Part shown: positions 48,239 to 59,700 of the stretch, piece by piece
How positions within the stretch are numbered: the first letter of the stretch is position 1
Layout: every line of letters begins with the position of its first letter
NCBI GenBank assembly: GCA_014281115.1
Contig: JACONQ010000008.1
Location: forward strand, 1,674,001-1,738,000
DNA from: Laburnicola sp. R22_1
Taxonomy: Eukaryota > Ascomycota > Dothideomycetes > Pleosporales > Didymosphaeriaceae
Direction of reading: 5' to 3'
Length of the DNA: 64,000 nt
Translations under genes and position numbers: made by a program
Notes under the pieces: generated by a model
Told to the model about the DNA's origin: nothing
Database searches by the model: none
What the model saw: the letters and a program-made list of their open reading frames with translations, nothing else

Positions 48239-49009
48239 TCAAGGTCATCATATTAAAGAGCTTTGTCAGAGCCAAAGGGTATATATCAATACATTTCGCT
48301 GATGTACATGTATCGGCGTTTATCCTGTGAAGAGAGCCCAAGGTTGCTCGAAAGCCCGGCGTACTCGTTACTAACTTACACAGCACTAGGAGTTGCGTAC
48401 GGTACTGGAACTTGGAGTGGAGCAGACTTTACCTAAGGTAGTCGAGAGGAACCAGATACGGTGTCCAGTGAAGTGACCCCACTTTAGCTGCCAAGAGCCA
48501 CGAAATCATATCGGGCCCGAGATATGTCCGCTTCACGACTTCAACGTACATATATACCCTCGGCGCTCCAAACGTGGTCTTGTAGTACTGGCCACTCCAG
48601 GGCTCTCTTATCAATCCACTAGGCTTCTGCCTCTTGGATAGCAACTCATTCTACGCGCAGATGTTTTCTAATTCTGATTCTTGACCTCGGAGGGCGTCCC
48701 GGTGGTGCCGGGAAGGTTCCGAGATTTGAAACCAAGCCTGCGACACTGGAAAGCAACGCTTCACGACAGACCTGGAGAACACTCGCTCTCCTTGTACAAC
48801 GCAACCGCATGCTTTGAGTGTTTTCTCCCAAATGCAGCCCGGAAGCGCTTGCACCTTTGCACCATAGTCAAACGAGTCTGTCCGCTTCCCCGCACTGCGC
48901 GGCTCCGGTAAGGTAATTCGCCGAGACGGAACCGTCTGATAAGGGACGCCTTCACTTTTACACTTCGATCCTATTCCCCACGCTGCCGCTACGGCCGGCT
49001 TGTTGCACT
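48239..49009. promoter_or_regulatory. regulator promoter region with CGG-N2-CCG motifs
   Basis: No credible gene; the overlapping short frames here have no recognisable product. Three inverted CGG pairs with a 2-bp spacer occur: TCGGGCCCGA at 48511-48520, CGGCTCCG at 48900-48907 and AGACGGAACCGTCT at 48924-48937, the last 73 bp before the regulator ATG. None has the 5-bp spacing of the enzyme promoters. Confidence 0.5.
48924..48937. promoter_or_regulatory. CGG-N2-CCG inverted repeat before the regulator
   Basis: AGACGGAACCGTCT: six-base perfect arms around AA. It is a candidate site for a zinc-cluster protein, possibly a different regulator or autoregulation. Confidence 0.45.
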
Positions 49010-51053
49010 ATGGCTCCACCACAGCTTGCCATCGCACAGGCCAAGGCGTCGTGCCAGAGATGCTATCGGAGGAAGAAGAAGTGCGATCGCTCGCTGCCGC
49101 AGTGCCAGAACTGCGAGCTTGCCCATGTTTCCTGTAGCTTCCTAGAAGAGAATATCCAAGAGGGCTCTTACTCGATCGCGTGCGTAGCCCCTAGAGAAGG
49201 TTCCTGGCGCGCCCACTTACATAATCAGCTTCGTGAGCGGGCTGCAGGATCAGATCCGCGAATTGGAAGAGAAGGTCCGAATTCTAGAGCAGAAGCTTGG
49301 TGAAGCCACAGAATTGCAACACCAAGTAGCGCGAGAGGCGTCTGCGAACTTGGTGGATCCAAATAACATGATGGACCCAAGTCTGCCCAACATTGGCCTG
49401 CAACAACAAACTTCCGTGGATTTCTTCTCATTTTCTCCCATTCAGGGCTTCGAGCCCCCCAGTCACGACCGAGACGCCTCACCATCTTCATCAGAACCCC
49501 CAGCTTCTTTAGTCTCGGAAATGCAATCACTCTCGCTACATGCAGCCGCTGAGAAACATCTGGGGACCGCCTCGGGGATTTCTTTTGCCAAGCTCACCCA
49601 GATGGTGCTTTCGCGTCTGTCTCCTGATAAGGCCGAGTTCGTCTTCGAGATTCCGCCTCCGCCGTACGAAATTAACTCTTCACCTAACGCTAATGCGCTA
49701 GAGACGGTCTTGAACGAATTCAGCAGCTCGCTGTCCTGCTTCCCTACACTTTTCACCGGCATCTCGCTATCAGATCTCACAGAATCGGCTGATGTCCTAT
49801 CCGACCTGAGGTTACCGGATGATCCTCATCTAAGCAACCTCGTCGATTTTTACTTTGCCCATTCACATACATTATATCCGATCATCAGCCGTCAGGAACT
49901 CCTCACGGCGCTGGCCCAGCTCAGAGCGAACCCTAACGACCCTTGGGCAAACTCCCCTCTATCTCTGTTCCGAATATGGATCGTGCTAGCCATCGGCGCA
50001 ACAACGTACTGTTCCGTCACCCTAAACGAAGAATCCGAACCCATGTCCTACTACAACAAAGCGATGTTATACTTCGAAGCGGCCCTCGGCTACGGCGACA
50101 TGGCCACCCTGGAAGTCATCATGCTACAAGTCTCCTACTCCTTCTTCAACCAACTCGGCCCAAACACCTGGTTTCTCGTCGGCGTGGCCGCCCGCGTAGC
50201 AATCGGCATGGGCCTCCACACCTCCTCCTCCTACGAAAACGTAACGCTCGCCCTCGCCGAGCGGCAAAAACGCCTCTTCTTCTCCATCTACATGATGGAC
50301 CGCGTCGTCTCCATGGCGCTCGGGCGCCCCTCAGCCATCCACGACGACGACATCGACATCACGCCCTTCGCGCCGCTCGATGAAGACACATGCACGCGCT
50401 TCCCCGACGCCCCAGCCACGCCGCACAACACCTTCCAACCCTCCACCCTCGCCATCCCCCTGCACATCCTCGCCCTCCGCCGCATCGAAAGCCGCATCGC
50501 CCGCAACGTCTACTGCACCGCCACCGCAAAGGACAAAACCCCCGAACAGCGCTACCACATCCTGCAATCCCTCCACCAAGAACTCATCCAATGGCGCCGC
50601 AACATGCCCTTCCCCCTCCCCGATCTGCACCCCCAAGTTCCCCAGATGAGCACAAACTGGTACGACTTCAACTTCTACACCCACCTCGCGCTCTTGTACC
50701 GGCCGTCTCCTCTCTCCCCGACCCTCGACGCGCAGCGCGTTAAAATCCTCGCTGACGCGGCGAGCATGTCTATCCGCCAGGCTACCAATATGCATCGGCA
50801 GCAGCGCTTTGCGTATAATTGGCTCAACCTGCTGTCGATATTTACTGTCACGTTGTCGCTTGTGTATGCGACGACGGCGTCGCCGGAGAATCTGAAGGCC
50901 GTGTTGAAGGAGGGGAAGGCGATTCAGGACCTGGAGGCTGCCATGGAGCTGTTTGAGATCATGAGTTTGAAGTTTCCGGCTGCGAAGAAGATACGGAGGA
51001 TGGTGGAGCAGATTGTGCTGCGGTATAGGGATATTTGTGATGGGCATGGGTGA
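49010..51053 (+). CDS. Zn2Cys6 transcription factor, probable cluster regulator
   Basis: Exons 49010-49179 and 49229-51053 give 664 residues; the 49-nt intron has GTGCGT and CAG. Near the N-terminus the binuclear zinc cluster has spacing C-x2-C-x6-C-x6-C-x2-C-x6-C, with the basic run YRRKKK after the second Cys. Exon 2 opens with a coiled coil (GLQDQIRELEEKVRILEQKL), the dimer element that sets the half-site spacing in this family. The fungal-specific domain follows (DFYFAHSHTLYPIISRQE, then YEGD-like ALGYGDMATLEVI, then RLFFSIYMMDRVVSMALGRP with the usual DDDID stretch). All parts are intact and there is no premature stop. Being next to enzyme genes that share CGG-N5-CCG sites, it is the best candidate to bind them; this is inferred, not shown. 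Confidence 0.93.
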
Positions 51054-51500
51054 GCTGCGTAGGTGGGAGTGTGTGGAATTCGTTCCATGGGATGGAACAT
51101 GCACTGGTTCGGAGTGAGCAGTGAGGATGCATCCATTATTCGGAAGGAAGGACTGCCCCGGCTGCGGTGGAGCGCGAGCTGAGAAAGAAGTGAGCAAGAC
51201 GGCGCGTGTCCGTTTAGGCTGTTTAGGAAGGCGTATACAGTACTAGGACGAAAGTAAGAGTACTGTGTGTTACCCCAGGATAAGCATTACCAAGATCAAT
51301 TTGGAAATTCTGAGTACCATGTGTTACCCCAGGACGCGTAAACGGGTGGCGTGTCAACAGGTGCTGCCTTTTCACGGTGGGTGAAGGTTAGCGGGCGCTG
51401 CACGTTATTCCAACGATTCTGGGGATGCATAGAGGATGTTTCAATCACTTGCTCTTCGTAGTAGACGGGTGACGAATAGTCTGCCTCCAAGGCGACGTCT
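51054..51500. other. right edge of the island, with a direct repeat
   Basis: Normal composition up to about 51505. The segment GTGTTACCCCAGGA occurs twice (51267 and 51322), each preceded by a GAGTAC-like block. A 64-codon open frame on the minus strand (51490-51296; MEADYSSPVYYEEQV...) has coding-like composition and could be a cut-off first exon of a lost gene, but I recognise no family. Confidence 0.45.
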
Positions 51501-52587
51501 ATAGTTGCTAACGTAGTCTTACTATTTTGTCTAAAGGCATAAGTTTGCTAAATTACTTTATAAATATTTATATAACTATCTATAATCTTAAATTTAACTA
51601 TGTAGCCTTAAATTAACTACCTAGGAGTAGAATAATAAAGGCTTTTATCTTAAATAATATAATAAAAAAGTAGAGCCCCTACTAAGTTAATAAAAAGACT
51701 ATAAAAAGAAAATTTAACTATATAGTAGGGTAACAAAAAAAAGTAATAATTTTTTTACTCTTTCTAAAAGCTTATAAATTTTTTTAGATAATTATTAAAA
51801 TTTTAATTTTAATATATTAGATATAAAATTACCTATTTTTATATAATAAATAAAGATTCTACTTAGTAATTATAAACTAGGTACGTATATAGACTTAAAA
51901 ATAGATATTTTTAAATCTCTATTTTTAAACTTCTATAGCTTTTTCTAGACGTATAGAATTCTATAATTTTTATATATATAGAAGCTATAGGCTATATTAG
52001 TACTATGTTAAATTTTTAGTATCGGTTATTTATTTAATTATTGTCTCTTCTAGGCAGAAGTATAAACTGCCTCCACTTATTAGTTTTTAAGTGGCCCCAC
52101 TACGTTTAATTACTACTTTTTTTATTATATTACTAGCACCTATATAATATAATATTATGTGCAAGCGCTAAGTTCTAGAACTAAAGCGTATTAAAGTTTT
52201 ACTAATATTCTCCCTCTAGCTTTTAAAATAATAAACTTATAATAATAATACTCTAACTTACTTACCTACCTACTACGTTACTAAATAATAGACAACCTAC
52301 TATACGCACGCTCTACCACCGCTATAATATATAATAAATTACGCGTACGCTTCCTACTCCTAATACTAAATAGTACCCTACTATTCTTTGCTAATAACCT
52401 ATTAACCTATTAACCTCTAGTATACTTTTTTAGTGTTAACCTTACTCTACCTATCTTCTATAAAAATTCTATAGTATAAGCGCATACCTATATATTCTTT
52501 ACGCCTCTAGTATCTACTTAGTATAGCTATTATTATAAAAGTAATAAGCTATTAATTAGAGATTTAATATTACTTATAGCCCTTAGT
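51501..52587. repeat. RIP-mutated repeats right of the island
   Basis: Begins with a CTAGGGGTAG-family repeat (about 51605-51720, TTAACTACCTAGGAGTAGA). At 51840-52040 it carries the same repeat that surrounds pogo element 1 (compare 690-730 and 2571-2760), here without the insertion. The rest is AT-rich with no coding trace. Confidence 0.55.
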
Positions 52588-53040
52588 AGTGTGGTGAAAT
52601 AAACTCCACCACACGGGTCACGTGGTAAGCCGGTGCCCAATTAGCTCTTAAGAATTTAATAGGTGGTTTCTTTCTTCTAGCATATATAACTTAATCTATT
52701 TTTCTACTAAGTCTTAATTAGGACTAGGTTCTTCTACTGTAAGGGTGCTAGCCCGAGTTGAAAGTTGATTGTTAAAATCTACGGTGCCGTACTAGTAACG
52801 GCTCGACAAGTCAGTATATAGATGGCTAAGGCCACGCTAGTGCCTAATTAGGTGCTAGCGCCGGAGCGTCGGTGCCGACCCCCGGGCGATTCCATGACAT
52901 CTACAAAAATTAGCGACTAACCCGCAACTCAGACCTCTAAAACCTTGACCTTAGGAAGGCCATCGTATTAGTACTCTAATATGGACGAGTAGTGTTGCCT
53001 AAGAAAAAGATAAGATAAAATAATAGTGGCGCGTAGTGGT
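52588..53040. other. better-preserved block before the gypsy interior, possible LTR or leader
   Basis: Starts with a hairpin GTGTGGTG...CACCACAC (52589-52596 and 52607-52614) and has a far more normal base mix than its flanks (GGGTCACGTGGTAAGCCGG, GGAGCGTCGGTGCCGACCCC). It lies directly upstream of the gypsy coding region and begins TGTGGTG, so it may be the 5-prime LTR and leader, but no second copy was found downstream of the polymerase region. Confidence 0.4.
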
Positions 53041-53199
53041 GTGCGGAACAGTGTATACTAGGGATAGAAAGAAACTCTAAAAGAGACTTAGGGGCAAAAT
53101 TAGACGCAACTAAGCACAGCGCTAATCTTAAAATAGAAATACAACCTAAGCTTTAATTAGCTATCGCACTAGCCCTTATTAAACCGCACTACTAGGAAT

Positions 53200-53720
53200 A
53201 AATAACGAATAATAAACACTAATAACCCTAGCATATGCATAAATTAGGCATAGAGCGTAGGCTCTAGGACTAGACTAGACTAGACTAGCACTAGACTAGA
53301 CTAAGACCTAGACTAGAAAACAACTAGAACTAGGCACCGAACAATTCTTAGAGTTAGAATATTAAGCCTCTAAAAACGAATAATAAATACTAATAACCCT
53401 AGTATATACACAAATTATGCATAGAGCGTAGGCTCTAGGACTAGACTAGACTAGACTAGACTAGACTAGACTAGCACTAGACTAGACTAAGACCTAGACT
53501 AGAAAACAACTAGAACTAGGCACCGAACAATTCTTAGAGTTAGAATATTAAGCCTCTAAAAACGAATAATAAATACTAATAACCCTAATATATGCACAAA
53601 TTAGGCATAGAGCGTGGGCTCTAGGACTAGACTAAGACCTAGACTAGGAAACAATCAGAACTAGGCACTAAGCGACTCTTAGAGTTGGAATATTAAGCCT
53701 CTAGAAACGAATAATAAAAA
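53200..53720 (+). repeat. tandem repeat of about 145-185 bp with CTAGA microsatellite
   Basis: Three units beginning AACGAATAATAAA (about 53204, 53375, 53560) plus a partial fourth (53706). Each contains a variable run of CTAGACTAGA repeats and the block CACCGAACAATTCTTAGAGT. The length difference comes from the number of CTAGA steps. It lies upstream of, or within, the N-terminal gag region. Confidence 0.8.
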
Positions 53721-56700
53721 ATAATAACCCTAGTATACATATAATATTATGCGTAGAGTATAGGCCTAGGCATAAGGAGTATAGAAATAGAACAAAAACA
53801 GAAGCCTAGATTAAAAAGCAGTTAGAACTAGGCGCCAAAAGACGCTTAGAGCTAAAATTACCCTACTAAGACTAGACAACTAAGCAATTATAAATAGACA
53901 AGAACTAAGAATAGACTAGGGCACCTAGACCTAGACTAAGGAAAGGACCAAAGCTAGACACCGCATCACCCTTAGAACCCGAAACTAAGGCGGAGTTAGA
54001 GAAAGCTAAGAGATAATAATAAGTATAGGTGCGCGAAGGCAAAAACAGAAGCAAAAAAAAAAGAACTAGAATACTAACTCTAACTACCTAAGAAACTAAC
54101 TAGATAACTAGTAATAATAATGTCCACTAGTAGAAGACTAAATAACTATTAGCGATCCTAGTTAGAGGGCCTAGATTACGGCGAGATGCGTGAGTTTCTT
54201 AACGTCCTAGCACTTAGGAAGTGTAAGAACCTAAGCCTAAAATCTCCTTAGGCCATTATTTTTGTAGAGACAATAAGCTTAACTAATAAGGGTATTTATA
54301 CACCTACTAGAGAGTCTCCGCCCCTTATAGAAAGCTTCTTATAAGAATCTAAAAGAAAAGCACTAATGCCGCCTTAGCTAGCTAAAGACGCTAATGCTCT
54401 TATAGCGTAAATAGTAATAGCCCTATAATTTCTTACTAATAAAGCCACCTAGTGGAATCTAGTGCAGAGTCTTGTTACGAAACCTAACTTATTTTTAGGC
54501 AAGGAGCTACACTTTGTAGAAGATAATATAACCTAGTTTCTTTAAGACTATAAAAAACGTGCGAACTACTACTAGTACTTTAAAAAAGATAAGGTTATTA
54601 GAGTTAAGAAATATTGCAGCTAAGAGATCTAGAATATGCTTAACTTCTTAATGCTAGAATACTCTAAGGTAGGAGAAGAAGAGGTATGGCAGAAGCTATG
54701 AGTGACTATACGTAGGCGTTGGCGGAGTTAGGATTAGGTCTAAACTAAGGAGATAGAGAAAGTATTAAAGGCGTGGTTAGCGCAGTGTTAAGTAATAACA
54801 AACCTTAATATCTGTGATTTTCTAGACTAGTTCGCAATTAGGTTTAGAAAATGCCTAAGGGTAGGCATAGTTATAGAAAGCTAGAAGGGTATACTCTTTA
54901 TCTAAGGTCTAAGCAAGTAGCTGGCGGGCAATATCCTAATAAAGAATAACTAGTTAATAGAGAGACCTATAGAGCTTAACTTTAACACGATAGAGAGATG
55001 GCTTTTAAGTAGGGCTCGAATCTAATTAGAAGAATATATGCTAGATCTAATATATTAAATCTAAGCGCTAATACTATCTTAGACTATTAAGTCATAAGTA
55101 CCACTAATACTATAGAGTGTTTTCTAACCTACTAGACTTAACCTAAACCTCTAATAAGTAAGACTACAAGGAGCTCTAGGCGCGCGAGTAATCCTAGGCT
55201 TAACTATCTCTTAATATGAAGTGGACGAGCTAACTAAAAGGCTTAAGGCTATGAGGCTTTAGAATGTTCTGGTTTAGAACTAGGACCCTTAAGAGATAGA
55301 GATTCTATTAGACCTAGCTATCTACTAGAAAATTACTACAAGAGTAGAGTAGGCTCTAAAGCAAATAGTACTATAACAGCCCTAGTACTATATACTAACC
55401 TAGTCTTAGGCCTATATAGTAGCGCTAATACGAATTAATATATATGTGGCTGCAGCAGCAATAGACCTAATATAGTAAGAAGACAACTATTTTAAAGAAT
55501 GCTTTAGATATAAAAAGGACTATATTATTACAAATAGGGAATACGAAAAGAGAAATTTACTTAAGAATAATAGATAGGTGTACTATAATATAGAATTATA
55601 AAGGGTTTAGTAGGGCTAACTAAATAATAATTAGGGCAAAATTCAACGTATTAGCACTAGGGGCAAGCAGAACCAGATGCTAATCTGTCTAGTATAGAAT
55701 AAGTGGCGAATAGACGGATTAACAAAGGAGGCCCTATAAATATTTTAGAGTTAGAGAGCTGCGATAATAGTAATAACTTACTAGATAGAATTAGTTATAT
55801 AAGCTAATAGTAGCTAGTTTATATTTAATAAGATAATAGCACTTAGCCTCCTCTCTAAAGAGAAATTTAAAGCGGCTTAGAGGGAGTAAGCTATTCTAGA
55901 CAAAGACACACTAGTAATAGTTTAATCCCTAAATTTACTATGCGAACTATAAGCTGCGAGCTTAAATGCCCTAACAACCTAACTAAGTCTTAGAGAATTG
56001 CTAAAGGTAGAAATAATCGCGAATATTAAAGTTTCTAAATAAGGTATCCCTATAGTTTATAGAAGGAAGGATAATAATAAGAAGAATAAAAGAAGAATAA
56101 AGTAGGTATCTTTTCTAGAATAAGATTTCCTAATAGAAGGCATAGAAGATGTGGAGATGCGCGAGCCTAATAATATCTTAGGTCTAACCCTAAGGAAGGA
56201 GATCTCCGCGGCTAAAAAGAAAACGAAACTAGTTAATATCCTAGTGGGCAGTCCTAAAGATATACTATCCTAAGTAATAAACGCTAGAGTTAGTCTAATA
56301 GTCTAAGAAGTACTTAGCAACATACTAGGAGTTAAAAAGGCGATGTTTAAGAATGCTTTTAGTAAAGAGGACTTACACTAGCTGCGGATACTAGCCGCCA
56401 CTATAGAGAAAGTAACTAATAAAGACTTAGATACTAGGCACGCTAACTGCGCACCTATCTCTAGAATTTAAGTCCCTAAATAGATATTAGTTAAGCTTAA
56501 GAATAGAGTAGTTACTTACTGCAGGCCTTACAAACTAAATTTATCTTAAGTACTACTATAAGTAAACTAGGCAGCTAGTATAGGCGTATTAATTACAAAG
56601 GCACAGTTTGGCAAAGCGACACTAACTATGACTACTACTAATAGAAAGAATCTTAAGAGAGAATTAGGGGTTAAACATAAAAAGAGACTGTCTCTAAGTA

Positions 56701-59700
56701 ATATGCCAGATTAATAAGTATTAGATAAGTGCCTTGCTTAATATAGATACGGAATTAAACACTATTTGCCTTAGTATCGCTAAAGCTATAGGCCTCTAGA
56801 TTACGTCTATGCTACCTTAATTATAGAGCGTAAAACTAATAACTACAAATGGTAATTATAAGGATTTCTAAGGTGTTATATTCTAAGCCCTAATTAGAAT
56901 AGGCTAGGTTATTATTATAATAATACTGTTTGTTATTAAGTTCTTGTCTAGCATCATTATTCTAGAAAACCCGTTTTTAGCGGACGCGAAGGCAGAATTC
57001 TCCTATAAGAATAATAGCAAGACCTACTATAAGCTATAGGATATTAAGAAGCTTTACTCTACGCAATTTATAGCCACTTCCGCTAATCTATTTAACCTAA
57101 GAGGCATAATTATTACTAAGGCAACAAAAAACTTTAAGAAAACATAGTAGCTAGGGCCAGCGTTCTTAAGCACCTAGAATACCTAGAACTTAGCGCTAAT
57201 ATAGTCTTAGAGTAGTGGCTTCGCTGTGGGTTAATATTAATAATAAGTGAGGCTAATATTAAGCTTAAATTAAGCTTAAGTAGGAATTAGGGCTAAGAGC
57301 CTAGAAGCAGGCACTAAATTAGGCAGTGCTAACTTGCAAAGAGAAAATCGCAGATAGAAATAAATAGCTCGTATAAAACGCTAATAAGGACTAGTTAGTA
57401 ACAGATCTAAATAAGAATTTTATCTACTACGCTAATTAAGATACAATTGGGAGACACACGAATAGTAGCATTGTTATTTAAGATAACTAAGGACTTCTAG
57501 TTATTAATTTACTAGGCTGCGACAAAGAAGTTAATAAGATCCTCTAGGCTCTAACTATATAGATAGAGTCTAAAAAGGCAACAAGGGTTAAGAGCGATGC
57601 ATTCTAAGAAGAATAGATAAAGATAATTAATAAAACTAGAATGGCTTTTAAAGTAAACACTATATATAAGACTAAGGATAAAAAGGTTAACCCTGTGTAT
57701 AACTTAGGCGTTAAGCCTTAGAATATTAAGGGCTAGTTAGACTAGAAGCAGGAGGCTATAAAAAAGCGAAAGAGAACTAACACTAGGCCTCAGCCATTTA
57801 ATAAATACCTCCTTAACTAGTAGGCGAAATTTCTAAGAGGCAATTAGTTAACACTAAAACAAATTATAGAAATAAAGATTAGCCTAGATTTCTTACCTTA
57901 GAAAAGAGATATATTGCTAGAAGTCCTATATTAAAGGGAACCAGCCCCATCTTTTAAATTTACTAAGTTGGAGCGAGTGCATTCTAATATGACTCTACTA
58001 GTGAAGATTTACATAGTTAACTATGTCGCTTAGAAAGAATTGCACTTTCTAGTTTCTTAGAAACTTAGAAATATAGTTATTAATATAGTGTAGCAGAGGC
58101 TTAATTAGGGCGTGCTAGAGTACAGTAGGAGTCTATATCGTAACCTATGGTTTTTAGTTAAGAAGAAGGATAGAGGATACTAACTAATTAATAACGCCTA
58201 ACGCATTAATAGTGTTATAGTCTAAGATAGCAATCTTCTCCTAAGCTCTAATAAGTTCTTAGAAGAGTTTGCTAGTTATCTTATAATATTCCTTATTAAC
58301 TTCTTTTCTAAATATAACTAAGTAACCCTTTATAAACTTTCCCACGCTATAACTATATTCTACACGTCTCTGGGACTTATCTAGCAGTGCATATTACCTA
58401 TAGGAACAACTAATTCTATAGCTAAGTTTATGCAGATTATTATAAAGATTCTTTATAACTAGATTCTCTCTTATTATATGTCTTATATAGATAATATCGT
58501 AGTAAAGGGCCTAAAGACTAACTATAATAGAGAGATGCTTAAGAAAGGAATCTATAAATATGTCGCGGAACACCTTATAAATCTTAATTAGATTCTAGCA
58601 GATATAGAACTGGCGAGCGTTACTACGTTAGGCAAGAAGTCTAACTAGGACTACGCTACTATAGATATGGTTAGCTATATAGTTAATAAGGATAGTTAAC
58701 ACCTATCCTAAAAGAAAGTCGCTAAGATTATTAAATGGCCGCCTTATAACTACACTAAAGATATTTAAATCTTTCTTAGAGTTTGTGTGTACTATTAAAT
58801 CTAAATTAAAAACTTTACAAAGATTGCCGCACTACTATTTACACTACTATATAAGAGCGTAGAGTTCTACTAGGAAATTATAGAAAATGTAGTAATGTAG
58901 TAATTAAAGGAAAGCATTACTTCTGCCCTAGTATTAGTATCTATTAACTACTTAGAGCCATTATAAAAAGTGGTAATCTTAGTAAATGGCAGCAAAATTA
59001 GATAGGGAGCCGCAATGCAGCAATATAGACTAGATAGTCTCCTTTATCTAGTGTAGTTTAAATTAGGTATTTAGTCTTAAAGCAAATATAACTAGAATTT
59101 AGAAAAGTATAAGTGTAAAGCCCTTCTTCTTACGCTTAAAAAGTTTCGACTCTAGATTTATAGAATACACTTTATTGTAAAAACTAACTTTTGCACCTTA
59201 ATTACCTAGCTAAATTATAGCGTAACCGACTTACTAGGGGCTTTAATAACCTACTAGTTAGCACTTCTAACACTCTAGGAGTTTAATATCTACTATATCT
59301 TAGGGCGCAAGAATGTGGTTACTAATGCGCTCTTAAGATACAAACAGTAAAAGGGTTAAGTTCCTCCTAAATAGCTAGAAAAAGATATTAAGAACTTTAT
59401 TAAGAAGCATTTAGGGCATATTAGTATTATATCCTCTGCTATAGGTAAGAAGGCTAAAGTGGAAATGGAATATGCGGAGCCTGCTATAAATAACCTGCCT
59501 AAAATTCTCTCTAACCTATGCACTAAACACTTTTATAATATTATAATCTAGCTTATAACCCTAACTATGCCTAAAGACCTATTTAAGAAAAACTAAAGGT
59601 ATATTAGGCTACAAGCTTAGAAGTATAGAGTTATAAGAGGTATACTATAGTATTAAACTATAGAAAATAGGCTGCTACGTAGAATTATAGACAACCTGTC

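Larger units (their letters stand above)
41521..51500. other. gene island: five-gene catabolic-type cluster
   Basis: About 10 kb of normal base composition with intact codon structure, sharply bounded by RIPed DNA on both sides. Gene order is P450 (+), SDR (+), amidase (+), RidA (-), possible small gene (-), Zn2Cys6 regulator (+). The shared palindromes upstream of the enzyme genes tie them together as a regulon. Confidence 0.85.

Noticed and set aside
50170..50200. CGG-N5-CCG core inside the regulator coding sequence (CGGCGTGGCCG)
   Set aside because: It lies in a GC-rich exon, lacks the closing A of the TCGG-N5-CCGA form, and is expected by chance there.
50331..51197. 288-codon minus-strand open frame over the regulator
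   Set aside because: It is opposite the GC-rich coding exon of the transcription factor; low-complexity, Gly/Val/Glu-rich translation without a known domain.
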